DNA of 64,000 nt. Source: Sipunculus nudus. Taxonomy: Eukaryota; Annelida; Sipuncula; Golfingiida; Sipunculidae. Every line of letters begins with the position of its first letter. Position 1 is the first letter of the stretch. The stretch covers positions 21,116,058-21,180,057 of the forward strand of contig CM049310.1 in assembly GCA_026874595.1 (NCBI GenBank). Reading direction: 5' to 3'. A program made the translations under genes and the position numbers. The notes under the pieces are model-generated. The model was not told where the DNA came from and made no database searches. It worked only from the letters and a program-made list of their open reading frames with translations. Of this stretch, positions 1 through 14,144 are shown piece by piece.

Positions 1-372
1 TGTGAGTCCTGATGACAGTCGAGCAATGTGCTGCACGGCAGTGGATGTCTATACCATCACCACAGTATTACTGCTCACACATGGTAATCTGATTGTTACA
101 TATTTGGTCAGGAATTGGCATATTAGGAATATTTTAGTAACAAACCATAGTATGCAAGTTCCTTCTGCATATGGACATCAATGCTTTCCTCTGATTTGTA
201 TGATAAACTGCTGCTAAGTGGAGCTATTTAATTGATGTTACGTACATTATCACCATCTTAATTGATGACATGTGATGAAACATGGGGGGTTTAAGTAGAT
301 ATTTGTGTGTAATATTCATCATCACTAAGTTTTCTTTGATGTGCTAAACTTACCTTGATATCTGTTTGACAG

Positions 373-3300
373 GTGTGAAAGATGCTCAGGTAGTCATAGA
401 AAGAGTGAAAGCAGATTACGAGAATTCAGCTTTATTTAACTGGTTCCGAGGAAGGGTTCACAGATTACAGGTAAAGTTGACAGTAAACCAGATATGGTAA
501 CAACCAATCAGAGTCATCTGTTTGCACAGATGTCATCACCTGTTATCTTCTGTGACTGTAGTTCAGGATAAATAAACTTACATGCATAACACATAAGTTG
601 GTTCAGTTAAGTAATAATTTCTTAAATATTATGGCACTACCTTTGCCAAGACAAAAATTCCTGGATCTGCTCCTTTATCTTAATCTGTACCAACTTGAAA
701 TGAATCGATCCTGGCCAGTGGTCCACTTCCACAATTTTTTGCAGTTCAGTAGTTTTGGGAACTCCTGACAAATTTGGATGTAAACATAAATCTTCTTGGC
801 AGATGTAAATATAGTCTTACCCAGTCAATGCAATGGTTCAAACATAATTCCTCCCACTATCGGAGCCATCAAGTTCTTGCTGTTTCGCACCCTTAGAACA
901 GGTACTACCACCTCAAAGAAAATTATATAACTAAGTTATGGCTCTCTGGCGGTTTATTTCATCGACTGGTAAACCCCACTGGTTATGGGGCAGCCGATGC
1001 CACACATCACTGTTTAGCTGAACTAAGGTCTTCCAGTGATGTCAGCAGTAATTGGTAGTCTTTCCCAGAATTTATTTTTCAAAATCAACTAGTTTCATTC
1101 AGTCATAGCCTATTGAAGGGTTCCAGCTGGCTACTAATACCCCCATTTAATCAGTATTTTAAGCCCTTGTCTATGTTGAGTTCAGTGGTACTTTCATCAC
1201 TTTAACCCTCACTGGCCTTACTTGGCCCCTGTGTAACCGTTTACCAGACCAGCCCTCATCAAAGTAGGCCTGTTTAAACACATGAAACTTAGTCTGGCTC
1301 ACCAGTCAGTGTGAGATATTTAGGTGCACATGCGAAGAATGCAGTCATAATGTAATATATGTACGCACTGGCTAAAGCGATTCACATGTTGGCAACTTAG
1401 AAGTGGCTTGGGGAACCAATACACAGGTTTAACAAAAAAGCTGCCCCAGCCATCTGGACAGAGGGAATGCTGTGATGGTATCTACAAAGCACTTACATTT
1501 GGCCCATGGACTGTTATGTTCAAACAGGAGAGATATATCATAGGACACGAAGGTCCATGTATGGACAACCTGAATGCCTCTGGGATTATCATAGCAACAA
1601 TGCCATTCACTTTAGACATGAAGGCCTGATATGCAAATGCGAGAGAATCATCAGGTCATCAAAGAGCCTTTTGACGCCCTAATATGCAAATATGAGGGAT
1701 TCACCATACTGACTTTACAGGGCTTTACTGATAAGAGCTTGCACTGGGTCATGTCTATCGGTACATGGAATCAAGTTTTATTTTAGTCATTTTAATAGCA
1801 TTTGTAAATCTTGATGCCCATGTAGGGCTTATGTAAATATAAATTTATAACCTCAAGTCCTAAGGAAAGGTAATTTTGTACTACAGTTTGAAGAAGTCAC
1901 AAAAAAAGGCGTTTTAGGAGAATGATTGAGTTTTGTTTTATTCCTACATCAGGGTAAGATAGATGAGGCGCTGACTACATACAAAACGGCACTGGAGCAG
2001 TGTGGGGACCTGAGGGAAATCCAGCTTACCTGTCTGCATGAAATAGGTCAGTGCTGAGTCAGCAATGATAGACCAGGCTTGCTAGAGCTTATGTGTTGCA
2101 CTCATCTTATACAGAAGGGAGGAGAATTTGTCTTGTACTTTTCGACAATTCAAGTATTATATTAATCTGAATCATGCAGATCACATGTGTTTGTATGTTT
2201 TTTCTGTATGGGTATATTAAAGAAAAAGGATGTATTTCATAAGAGCAGCTTGTTTATTGAACAGAAAAATCAAATAATACAGCAAATAGTCATTTCAAAT
2301 GTTTCACCTCACTTTTTCAAATGTTTCACCAAGGTATAACTATTCTTTAGTTTCACTTTATAATGTATAATTTCAATTTGATGAGATGATGTTTTGTTTC
2401 AGGCTACTGCAATATGATGAAGCTTCAGTGGGCAGAGTGTAATGATGCCTGGGTCAAGTAAGTGTCATACAGTGTTCATCTTGTCAATATACATATTCAA
2501 AGTGAAGAAAAGATAAATTAGATTCTAATAAGGAAAACCTGTGACTGAATAATCTAGCTAAAATGGGGGGGGGGGGGGGGCCAGATATGTTGACGACCCC
2601 AAAATTTCACCAATCAAAATATTTCAGTATATTGTATATCAAAACAGTGGGATAAATTGATAGAAAACTTGAAAATGTATTCCTGTGTTTCCTATGAAAT
2701 CCTTAAAATCTGTAATTTAAATAAAAATGTGAGAGCCTGAGAAAACCGCTGAAATTTTTAAAGAAGTATAACTTTTGGTGATCTTTAAATTTTAACATGA
2801 AGGAGATGTGTTATAAAAACATGTTAAATACATATTCATGGGCTTGACTGGTGCTGGACAACAATTAAGTGTCTGATGGTGTAATGTCTTTTGAAGTTCT
2901 GTGCATACCTAATAGTTATAAATATCGATATAAAATCAATGAGTTCTTTAAAGGTGTACAGTGAACTCTTAAGGTATATAGTTCCTTATTCTGAACCTCT
3001 TATTTTCTGTTTGTTAAAGGCTGAAAGAAGAGTCCAGGTGGTCAAAGAGCTACTATGCATATCTTTCTGCAGGTTTGTGTTCTGGTTTAATGCACATGCA
3101 CTTGAATATACAAGACTGGTTAAAGGTACATATTAGTTCATATAAAATTTGCTGTAAATTTAAAACAAGATGTTACTTGTTACATTTTTGACAACAAAAT
3201 GGCTGTCTTATACACTATTTAGATAATTGTCTGCCTGTTCAAAGTGTTTTTTGTCACAGTGTTATGATTTTATCTCAATTTTTAGCTCAACTGACTGCAA

Positions 3301-6300
3301 GTCAACTGAGCTATAGTGATTGGTTTTACCTTTATTTTGAGACTTCCAAATTAGATTGATACTATCAGACTTGCAATTGAGGTTCATCTAGTGTCCTGAA
3401 ACCTTGTGTGTTATAAAGGCCCCGCTTGAATAAGCAGATGCCCTATAGTAATCAACCTGGCCTTCCGTCTGTCCATCTGTTCACCTTTCTGTATGTCAGT
3501 CAAATTTCTTTCCTGATAATAACGGATTGACAAATTGGTCACAGTGGCCATCTGTCCACATATTTGTTTATGAATGATAACTCCAGCTTGGATCAATATA
3601 TTGGTTTCAAACTTGATTCATATATAGCCCACCAATAAAGTAAGAACCGTTTTTATTTTTAGGTCAAATGTCGGTCAAATGTCAAGGCCACAGAGGTCAT
3701 CTGTCCACATATTTGTTTCCAGATGATAACTCCAGGTTTGATTGAAACATTAGTTTCAAACTTGACTAATATAAGGCTCACCACTAAAGTAAGAACCCTT
3801 TTGAATTTGGGGTCATGAGTTCAAAGTCACAGGACCTGGTTCTTTAAAAAGATTATGGATGCTTTTAAAGCCAAACTTTTCTTCCCAAACCTTCCATCTG
3901 CCACATTTACTCCCCTGCTAATTATTGGAATTGGAGAAACTAATAGATTTTGGGGTCCACAGGTCAAGGTCACAGGGCCCAGCCATTCACAAATTTGTTA
4001 ATGGATGATAACTCGAGATTGGGTGGACAGATTGGCTTCAAACTTCACAGGAACCGCATTTTGAGAAAGCTCATAACCATATCCTAATAGGCTTCTTCAG
4101 CTAATTATAAAAATATTCTCATAATTTCAGCTGAGTGCTGTGACCCACAGGTATTTGTATTTGTAATGTAATATGACTGACATTGTGTGCCATTATTTTT
4201 CAGTGTGTCTTGGTGCCGGTGGTGATCTGAAAGGAGCACATGAGGCTTTTAAGGAATGTATATCACTGAGGCGCAAGAAAGGCAATAATCAGATAGAGAA
4301 CTTTGCTGTTAGAAGAGTGAGTATATATTTAGCTTTTCAGGTTCTGTCACTGTGATCTTGTATTAATTATGTGACCCAAAAGATTTTTAATAAATCTTGA
4401 TGGTAAAAGACCGTGTGATGTGGCACTATTATCATGTGACATCAGACCTTGTAATAAATTAATTCTGAGACTTGGCAGCACTAAATATTCATGGTTCCCA
4501 GCTGTTCTGAAAATCAGGGAAAACTTTGTAATTGACTTTCTAATTTTCCATTCTCTAAAAAGATCAAGGAATGGGAGAAAATTACTCAACTCTGAAAAAA
4601 ACAATTTGAGTACATCCAATAGAAATAGTGGTCAGTCTGTTGTATTTTGTTCAGACAGCATTTCTACGGATAATCGGCTATGGCAGCTTTTCATTGTTGA
4701 ATTAGTTTGCAGTAAATATCCCCAAACTTTGAAACTTTACCAGGTAAAACACTTGGCTTACAGCCATGCTAGAAATCTAGGAAAACATGAAATATGTATC
4801 CCTTTTTCCTGCAAAAAAAGTTAGAGACTTTGAGAAAGAATTTCTCAAAATTAATTTGGGAAAGCCTGGCACTATTGCCATTTTGTGCCGCCGCTAGGCG
4901 ATTAAAGATCAAGCCGAGGGGCAGAAGGGGCTGCCTATATTTCATTAATATTGACAAAGTGAGTCAATTTTGTGCAGCTCAATTTGGCTTAAGAAAAAAA
5001 CAGTACAAAAAGATAAATCTTTTTACAAATAAAAATGCCCAAAACATATACAGATATATTCTGTGTTTCTATATTTACTGTATATTCTATGTTTCTATAT
5101 TTACTTATTATTGGTTCAGTTGTCTATTTTTTATTGATTTATGGAATGCAGTATTGATGAGCAGATCCATACAAGATTAATTTTCTTGATGTTTTACAAA
5201 AAAATTATTTGATGGAAGATATAACATGGTGAGTGGTGCTTTTTCCTGGATCACATTACAATGGTTGACTTATTATATGAATGTTTGTAGTGTGAGAAGT
5301 TTAAGAGAGCTGCACCCTCCAGGGAGCACTGTACCCTGCTGGCCCTGGAGGTGCTGTACTTGTGGCACACCATTCCACAATGCTCTAGAGAGGATGTACA
5401 AAAAATGGCTCAAGGTATTTGTTTGTCCTTTTAGTGCACATAAGCTGAGATTTCCATTAACTCATATTAACTCTATTTGAATTTCATCTAAGAAGCAAAA
5501 CTTGGTAGAAAGAGGGCATTTAACTTTTAATGAAAAAAACCCCTACAAAATGGTTTTCTGATTATATCAATCTGCTAACACATCTTTATGTCACAGTTTC
5601 TTTGTTATTTGTATGATAATAAACATTTTGATATTTTTCCTGTACTGCTGTTAATTGACAGCTGAGTATGATACTAATTATCCTGTTTCTTGACAATTTC
5701 ACTTACAATGCCTGAGATATGAACTAGCTTATGTTTGTTTTGAAATTTGTTTTATTGCTGTTCAGTGTAGTCCAGTGTGTAAGATTGACTTTACTGTATC
5801 TTTGTACGGATATAACTTGTTTATCCTCATTGCTGTGCTGTGTAATGTTGATAATACTGACATGGATGAGATTTGTTACTACAGAGTGCAGTGCTGTGAT
5901 GGACAAGAAGTTGCTTCACCTGAGCAGTCTCGTAGAAGGTGTGTTACAGCGTGAGCTAGGACAGCATGAGCTGGCTGTAACGGTAAAAAATCAAAATTAC
6001 CTAAATAATAAATAGAATAAGCAAATATGAAACTAATCAGATATGAAAACGACATGACTACATGCTGTGGTTTACTCATTTTGCACAAGCATTTACATGA
6101 ACAATTAACCATAAGAATGATGGAAAAGTGTTCAAATTAAGAAAGGGAAACCATAAATAACTCAATAAGAGGAAAAACAACAAATTTGATAAAAATATAG
6201 AAAAAAGGATACTAATATTAAGAGATAATAAATTACAAAACAAGCAAAGCAATGAAGTCCCAGTAAGTAGTGACAGAATAATGTCCATTATATCTGGTTT

Positions 6301-7912
6301 AATACTGACGATTAAAAAAAATGTGCTAGTAGTTGTTGTTAAGATGTTTCAGTCAGTTTCACCTGTAATGCTCGTTTAATTGTTTATTATTCTCAGTGCT
6401 GGGAGGAAGCCATAGCCAGACATGAAGGAATGAAAGAAGATGGCCATGTGGCTGCCTTTGCTATGTATGAGCTGGCTTCTTACTATTCAGAGAAAGTTGG
6501 GGTAAGTTGATTTTCTATTCTTTGGATCACTCACTATAAAATAATGTCTTGTAACATAAATCATATTTTAGAATATTGAAACAATGTATAATATCAATCA
6601 AAAGCAAACCAGGATCTAGATTTTTTCATTCAAAGGCTTGTTGCATGAAATTTTATTTTGCTTCATGCAGATATTTATAACTGGGCAGAATTTGAATATT
6701 AACTTGTAGCTGCATAGTTTGTTAGAGAGAGTTCAAGAAAATCACTATGACTTGGGTATTATTGTTATTTTGCCAAAAACTCGTAAAAAAATATATTAGT
6801 TCTTGATCCAAACAGACACCAAAATATAAAATAAAACAATAATCACAGCACTAAGAGGAACCTTTTTTGCCATGACAGTGCAAAACTGTAGAACTGTTGC
6901 AAAGTTATTTGGTAACATTATTCATAGTGCCCTCATTAACCCTCACAGGAGAATATTACTGAATGATTATGAAAGTCCATATAAATTAGATTCCAACTCT
7001 GCGCATTTGTTCAATTTCAGGGGTATGAACAAGCCAGAAAATACTTTCAGCAAGCCAAGGTGAGTAAAGATATTTGTGTCTCGTTAGATTATTAAGGATC
7101 AAATGAATGCATGATTGTTCATGTAGTGAAATTAGCTTATAAAGGAAGTATTTCTCAGATTCCTTATGTGACCGGATTTTCTTTGAGTTTTCTTGGTTTT
7201 ATTCTATTATATACTATACAGTCGTGACTATATACCTCACCTCACAATGGGAAAACCTTGCAATCTGACTCTTTTTTCTAAAAAATGTGTGAATGCCTTT
7301 TAATTCAAACTTTTCTTGCCAGTCTTTCCATCTTTCTTCAGTGTTTAAATACTGTTTGGGTCAGTTTCCTCTGTCTCTGAGTGTAATCAGGTCTTTTATT
7401 ATATTTTTCCAAGCATCACTCAGCCCACACTAGAGTTTATGGGCCTTCAGCAAGGCCCTTCCTGACTTGTCAGTGTTCATCCAGTTTATTTTATGTGCCC
7501 CCTTTTCTCAACCAGATCTTGGAATTAGAATAATATACACTTAAAAACTAAAAGCAGCACCAGACTCTTTGTCTTGCACCATTTTCTTCCCTACTTGTGC
7601 ATTGGAAAGTTATGTAAAAAGTGCACTAACACACTTGACACTCCAAGGTGTTGAAGGCTTCTACCCCCCCCCCCCCCCCCCCCCCTTCTCTAAAAACCTG
7701 TAACCGCCTCTGTTCAGGTCCATAAACCATCTCATCTCAAGCACTTTCCACTGTATTAGTTGAACCTTCTTCTTTACTGAATGTTAAATTTAAAGGATAT
7801 GCATGCTTTTTCACAATTTTAGGACATGAAAGATTATGATTTTGAAAACCGACTGCACATCCGCATCCATGCTGGTATTAAGAAGCTGAAGGAGGAGGGA
7901 TCTGCCGTATAG
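373..7912 (+). CDS. TTC39C: TTC39C-like tetratricopeptide repeat protein 39 (3' part, ten exons)
   Basis: Exons read at 373-470, 1953-2046, 2403-2457, 3020-3072, 4204-4316, 5291-5414, 5885-5982, 6397-6501, 7021-7059 and 7823-7912 (stop TAG). All introns are GT-AG and phases join without a break, giving 288 residues. The first exon begins mid-codon, so the N-terminal part lies upstream of the window. Family-typical stretches are WFRGRVHRLQGKIDEAL, ESRWSKSYYAYLSAVCLGAG, LEVLYLWHTIPQC and YDFENRLHIRIHA, which match the C-terminal TPR half of TTC39 (Iml2/TTC39 family), closest in my recall to TTC39C. TTC39 proteins are helical TPR scaffolds whose molecular role is poorly defined; TTC39C has been linked to cilia and TTC39B to lipid metabolism. 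No catalytic residues are expected. The 39-nt exon at 7021 is unusually small but keeps frame. Assignment to C rather than A or B is from memory of sequence, not a search. Confidence 0.88.
2565..2580. repeat. Poly(G) tract, 16 nt
   Basis: Uninterrupted run of G inside intron 3 of the TTC39C-like gene. It is one of about ten long G or C homopolymers in an otherwise AT-rich window. Confidence 0.95.
3280..4152 (+). mobile_element. Non-autonomous element rich in AGGTCA half-sites (copy 1)
   Basis: Fills most of intron 4 of the TTC39C-like gene. It starts with a hairpin-forming end, TTTTTAGCTCAACTGACT followed by its complement ending CTGAGCTATAG, and finishes at CAGCTGAGTGCTGTGACCCA. The interior has diverged units repeating 'aggtcaaggtcacagg' and 'gataactccag'. 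The same unit text recurs at 50320-51548. No coding capacity is seen. Class is inferred from structure: Pearl-like/Helentron-related non-autonomous element. Confidence 0.6.
7664..7685. repeat. Poly(C) tract, 22 nt
   Basis: Uninterrupted C run in the last intron of the TTC39C-like gene (7060-7822). Confidence 0.95.
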
Positions 7913-9735
7913 GAGCTGCATCCACTGACATAGTGTCAACCTTCACAAAACCATCCCATCAAAACATATCACCCAAAATTAACCATGCCAGAGTGACCCA
8001 CCTGACCTTTTATAATGTTTTTCTTTAAGATTTAAAGTTCCAAAAGAGCAGATATTTCATGTGTTCTGAGTAAACTGATAATTATTAGTTTAAACCTATG
8101 TTTGGATATGTGTGCTGGCCATTATAGAATTGTGATATTTGTACAGGGAATGTTCTCAACATCCATCTTTTAAATTTCCCAATTGGGTTTTAATGTGAGA
8201 GTAGTAACAGGGAATGCTGAAATTGGTAACTTAATTTTCTTTTGTCACTGGAGTATTTGGTTAGTGATCCTCCTCTGCCAGGATTCATTTACTTAACTTG
8301 ATAACAGCATATTCCTTCATTAAAATGTGTATATATAACCATTTATGGTTTAAAAAGTAAATAATCACACAAACAGAGATAGCATGCTACCATTAAAATT
8401 GAATAAATTATCCTTGTTACCCTTTAAATTGTTCCCTCTTTTTAAGGCATCTGAGTTAAATATTATTATCACATGTTCAGATTTGACAGGTTCAGATTTG
8501 ACAGGACAAATAGGAAATCACCGATGCACTTCCAGTCACCAGTCCCAGAATGTTTTTTGTTGTGTATATTGGGTTGTATTGTAGATGTGTGGTTTAGTGA
8601 TAAAGTTGCAGGGTCCCAATTTTCTTTTATCTCTCAACTTATGTTTCATGAGGAAATACCCATTTGAATTTTCCCATATTCAGTTTAGAGGTTTGCAGAG
8701 TTAGGTTCTCTTAGATAGCTTTCTAGTTTATTATATAGTTGACAGGTAAATGTGTATATTTCCACCTCATTTGTGATAAGTATAGTAACCTTAAGTTACT
8801 TTTTTTAGTCAACTGATGTTAGAAGAACAGCTGTTCTTGTTTGCATCTATCACTTGATATATTTCAGTCAGTTATACATGTTGGTAGTAATATGCTTACC
8901 TTGTTGTGCCTGCTTATATAACCTATACTTTGTCATTTGCCACGGGGCATATATCAGCTATTCGTTCTCATTCCCAGCCTCTGTATATAGTATTGTGACA
9001 TTATAAAGTTGCATGTCATGACCTCTCAGATAATATCACTATAATTCTCTTCAGTGGTTTTGTATGTAAAGGCCATATTTTGTAAGCCAGTACATTTGCC
9101 CAAATACATATACAGCATTTGCTCATTATAGACTTGACCTTCCTCAGTTAAAAACCCAAAAAGGTCCGTTCACTTTCATTGCTTAGTGTGGAAACTTAAC
9201 ACTTACATCATGTAAACAACTGCACTATATATACATGGCCAGGAAATCAAGCCGATCACTGATATTATACTGAAAGTTGAAGCTCAGAGGAGCATTTATA
9301 CTTATACAATCGCAAATAATCCTCAATAATGTCCAAAGAGACTTTTCATGAACGAATTGAGACTAACACTGACCCCTAGTGTCAGCTAAAGAATTCACAT
9401 GCACAAATTTATAATATTTACATGAAATATGAATAAATAGTTTTGTACACAGATTTATTTCTTTATATTTTACATAATTCCTTCATCATTAATATACCTG
9501 TAACATGCAGTATGAAGTGATGAAGATCATGTTTTTATAAGTGTGTAGACCATGTACAGAAAGATGTGATATCTCTTTATTTTAATGTGGTATAGTGTGA
9601 CAGCTTATAAATAGGAAGAGCTTGTGCTTAAGTCAATTTTTGACTTTGCAAAAACACCTGTATTATGCATTTTATTGACTTTCAGTGAAAAAAAAATAAA
9701 AAACGCTATGCTATATTAATGCACAGAGAACAACT
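7913..9735 (+). other. Probable 3' UTR and downstream flank of the TTC39C-like gene
   Basis: AT-rich sequence with no coding signal after the TAG at 7910-7912. Canonical AATAAA hexamers occur at 8402-8407 and 9432-9437, and a further one at 13446-13451. The true cleavage site cannot be chosen from sequence alone. A small direct duplication of the decamer-like text TTCAGATTTGACAGG is seen near 8476-8502. Confidence 0.4.
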
Positions 9736-9754
9736 CCTCCAGGGTTTTAGATAT

Positions 9755-10975
9755 TTTAGGGTAATTGTATCCCCAGACAAAGTCAGGGGACAGTATGTTT
9801 TCATATTGGTCCCGCCACCACCGCCACATATAAATCTTGTTGGCGCGATAACTCAAAAAATATTTCACGGATCTTTACCAAACATGGTATATGTATAGAT
9901 ATAGGTGAGAGGACGACGCTTATCCAAAATGAGGTCATGACCTTTAATAGGAGAGTGTCCTTGACCTTGAATAGGTCAAATTTTGGGGAAAATCACACAA
10001 ATTCTTAAATATCTCAAGAATCTTGCATGGATTGATCCCAAAATCAAGTTGATCAAAGATCATTGATAGGGTTGTCGTGTTCCAGAAACTGGTGGCGCCA
10101 TCTATTATTCTTTACTTGTTTTCGTGCCTTTAAATACCCCTAAAATTGCCACTTGACAGTACTGTGAGCATTATAAGTCAAAAACTAACAGACAGATTTC
10201 TTTTATATTATGCATATACATAGATATGGGTTATGGGATGATGTTTATTTAAATTGGGGTCATGACCTTTCCTATGAGAGTGGCCTTGACCTTGAATATT
10301 GCCATATATGGTGAAAATTACACAAAATCATTAATATCTCAATAAGGGATGCATGGATTGGTCCAAAAATCAACTTGATCGAAGATCTTGGATACTATAT
10401 TGTCATGTACCAGAAACAGGTGGCACCACCTGTTTTTCTTTTACTTGTTTTCATGCCGTTTAATACCCCCATCATTGCCACCTAACAGTACTGTGAGCAT
10501 TATAAGTCAAAAACTAAAAGACAGATTTCTTTCATATTATGCATATACACAGACCTGGGTTATGGGATGATGTATATATAAATTGGGGTCATAAACTTTT
10601 CTATTAGAGTGGCCTTGACCTTGAATATTGCCATATATGGTGAAAATCACACAAAATCATTAATATCTAGATAAGGGATGCATGGATTTGTCCAAAAATC
10701 AACTTGACCAAAGATCTTGGATAGATTTGTCATGCACCGGAAACTGGTAGCACCACCTGTTATTCTTTTACTTGTTTTTGTGCCATTTAATACCCCATCA
10801 TTGCCACTGAACAGAACTGTGAGCATTATAAGTCAAAAACTAACGGACAGATTTCATTCATATTATGCATATACATAGACATGGGTTAGGGGATGATGTA
10901 TATTGAAATTGGGGTCATGACCATTTCTATGAGAGTGATCTTTTCTATGAGTGTGGTCTGAAATTATTTGTTGCT
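9755..10975 (+). repeat. Tandem repeat of about 328 bp (about 3.5 units), mobile-element-like
   Basis: The text ATTATAAGTCAAAAACTAA recurs near 10171, 10499 and 10827, giving a 328-bp period. Each unit carries a GGTGGCGCCACC-type palindrome (10091, 10429, 10746, the last two degraded), 'ggggtcatgacctttcctatgagagtg' and 'gaccttgaatattgcc'. The left edge has a short hairpin, ATCCCCAGACAAAGTCAGGG. Noncoding. Confidence 0.8.
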
Positions 10976-10999
10976 GAAGATGGGGGGCCGATTCTGAAA

Positions 11000-11013
11000 G
11001 GGGGGGGGGGGGG
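11000..11013. repeat. Poly(G) tract, 14 nt
   Basis: G homopolymer directly after the end of the 328-bp tandem array. Confidence 0.9.
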
Positions 11014-12396
11014 TGATTAATTGTCTAGGGATACCATGGCACCTGGGGTGCCAAGAAATATCAAGTTTTGTTCTTGGTAACTTATGGTATTTTGGTGATT
11101 CTGTTGACTGCTTGATCCCAAAATCTGTAGAGGAAAACTTTTGATATTTTGTCCATCCAGGACATTATTATGTGACATATAAACCTGAAGCATAACCTGA
11201 TAGGCCATGGATATTTCTCATTGCATTTATGATCAAATCATGTTAACTTTAAGAGTCATATCTTTTTGTGTGTGTATAAGCCTGTTTCCATGCATTTTCA
11301 CTGGTACCTTACACTGGTACCCTACAGAACAGTGAGATGTATATTAAAGTGGTCTAAATATAGGAGGTCTTGTATAACTGAATGCTGCTTTGTTGTAGAC
11401 ATCTGAACATTAAATGATAAAATGCAGATATATTTAAAGATAAATGATAAATCCTGTCACTTTACTGTATAAAGCAATGTGTAACATTTATATTTTACTT
11501 GGGTATTCTATCATAACACCATTTTGGAAACCGGGGGCAACTGATTATATGTATTAAATGCTGATATTACAGGGTCAGTTAACATTAACTGCTGAATATT
11601 ATTTTGACCTGTTTGCATTGTTTCTTAGATATTAATGTAAATATTTCTTTATGTCTGAACATTGATATTTATATGGAAAATGTCTCCCAGATATAACATG
11701 CCTCTATTATAAGATGTACATTTGGTGCAATATTTATCATATACTTGTGATAAGCTTGTTATATTAGTTATCTTACTTGGTAGGACATTGTATGTGCTTA
11801 AAACTTTTAGTGTGCTAATGTTTATTGAGTTCTTACATATTTATATGTTTATGTGTGTGTGTTTTCATAAAAATAATAACAAAAAAAATAATATATGAAA
11901 TTTAGATGTCCATAAAATAGTCAATAGTAAACTTATATCAGTGCAAAATTATTATATGGTGGTGCACCCTGTTAAAATTGATAACATAATGACAATGGCA
12001 TTATCGATCACTTTGAAAAAAGTTTAATACTGACAGATAATGATACAATATAAATCAGATTTATTCAACCCCAGTTCTTAAAGAGATCAGCAAACTTCTG
12101 CTTCAGTTGATGATTTGTAAATTAGATGATACTCGTATGGAAGAATTCATCAGTGCTTTCACTATTACATCTAGTAATGTAAATCTATAAATGGCAATCT
12201 AAGTAGAGCACCTGTAATCTGGAATACATGTACTTTCAATAATAATCTTAATTTTCTGTATTGACATGGCTATCATGTGCATGGCCAGTGTAACAATAGC
12301 CCTCTCCTAGTCACATTCAGCATATATCTTAGAGCACCAGTGAGAACTAATGTGTAAAACAACTCATGGTGCACCATATGAAATCTTTTCTCACTG

Positions 12397-12398
<2 letters not shown>

Positions 12399-12456
<58 letters not shown>
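12399..12456. repeat. (AT)n microsatellite, about 29 units
   Basis: Perfect dinucleotide array. It produces a spurious Tyr-Ile repeat reading frame that should be ignored. Confidence 0.98.
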
Positions 12457-12460
<4 letters not shown>

Positions 12461-12742
12461 TTTGTGAAATACTTAAGCTTAAGCTTGATTACTGTAAATA
12501 ACAAGCAAAGACATGATGTGAATCAGGGTTAATTTTGATTTTCAGGTGAAAGACCCTTGTCTGATCTCTCTTACTGTAAGTTTTCCACCATTGGTTCAAG
12601 TTAAAGTGATTTGTATTGTGAATGTTTTAACCATGACCTTGCATGTTAGACCAGTTGGTCAAAACTGTTGTGTGTTCTTCAAGGTGTCCACTTAAACTGG
12701 TAAATTTTAATGGTGCAATGAACAAGTTCTTATGCTTTAGCT

Positions 12743-12756
12743 CCCCCCCCCCCCCC
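12743..12756. repeat. Poly(C) tract, 14 nt
   Basis: C homopolymer in the intergenic region between the TTC39C-like and HS1BP3-like genes. Confidence 0.9.
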
Positions 12757-14144
12757 ACAGAAACAGATTAAAGAAAACCTATTTCTTCAAAGAGTAGGGA
12801 TAAAATTAAATAGCAGCCATTACAGTGTGTATTTATAATTTAGGTGTTTTATTAGAAAATTATTCTTTAAAACTGAGCAAAAGAAAGTTAAAGCTATTTT
12901 TGCTGTATATAGAAAAATATTGTAAAATTGTATGATATTTGAATATTGATGCTAATTTCTTTATATTCCAGAGAAATTTTTTTTGTTATACAAGTGTATA
13001 CAAAATGAGTATTAAAGCTAGGTTTTTAGGAAGGTATCTATTGAAACATTTTACCTCACTAGTGCAGCTGATTTTAAACTTTAAAAATTATTATAAGAAG
13101 TATATGTATATAATGATGGACAGAGTTTATACAGTTTGTGTGTTGTTGTGTGTCATTGTGTGTAAATTTATGTGAACATTATGTACAAGACATGGAATGC
13201 ATCCTTAATGGCATGGTTTGAATTATCAGTTTCTACTGCTATTGTTTATGTGGTTAATGTGTATTTTAGGGGTTTTTTTCTCAAAGGCTTTTTTTCACGG
13301 GCATGTACTGATATTTTAGACATTGTATTGATTTTGTCAGATATAGGAATATTGTTTATGGAATAATATATTTTGCAAGGAACAGCATTAAATTATGGTA
13401 TACAATGATCTTGGCCATCGTTTACACAGTGACATCAACCTTTTGAATAAAGTGATGGCCGACAACTTAAATTGTAGCAATTAAGAAATATTAGCAGACA
13501 CACTGAAGTACAGAATTATATTTATTCAATACATGACTCTTTATTTTTATATATGTATACACCTCTATATTACATTGTAATTTTAATGTTTACAATATGA
13601 GTACATGAATGTTTAAAACAAAACCCTTAACTACACATTTGCCTTTCATGTGAAGTCTTGTTACTCTTTCTCTTTGTGCTTAATGTTTCCTGTTATTTCC
13701 AGAAAAAAACCTCCTTCCTGGATAACCTTGAAAAGATCAAATATATTTCAAGAATGTTGTTCTGGTATTTTTACTTATTTTTACTACAGTACATATTGGA
13801 GTGTGTATGAGGGAGAGGGATGAGGTTTGTATGCGTGTGTTTGTGATGAGGAAGAGGGTGTATGAGAAAGAAAGTGGTGTGAATAATATGTAGCTACAGG
13901 GGTATTTCCAAATATGGACTGATACAGATTATCAAGAAACATTATTTCTGGTCCAGTCATGTGGGTATATGGGAAAAACAGGCTTTCACCTGTTAGTCTC
14001 CACTGATTAATCTATAATTTTAATATCACCTGTTGAGGAACCATGAAACTAAATATTAGTAGCCATTTAGAAAAGAAAAGGGACTTGCCTGCAAGGAACT
14101 TGGCCTCCCCTTATCTGAGCCTCAACTGCTGATAAAAAATATTA

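Larger units (their letters stand above)
11014..14130. other. Intergenic AT-rich stretch with no recognised gene
   Basis: I see only short chance ORFs, simple repeats (listed separately) and an AATAAA at 13446 that might end a long TTC39C 3' UTR. There are no conserved protein motifs on either strand. Confidence 0.6.

Noticed and set aside
4420-4824. 134-codon + strand ORF in TTC39C intron 5
   Set aside because: AT-driven composition, an overlapping ORF on the opposite strand, no splice context linking it to flanking exons, and TTC39C exons 5 and 6 join in phase without it.
12350-12532. ORF with an Ile-Tyr repeat
   Set aside because: Created entirely by the (AT)n microsatellite.
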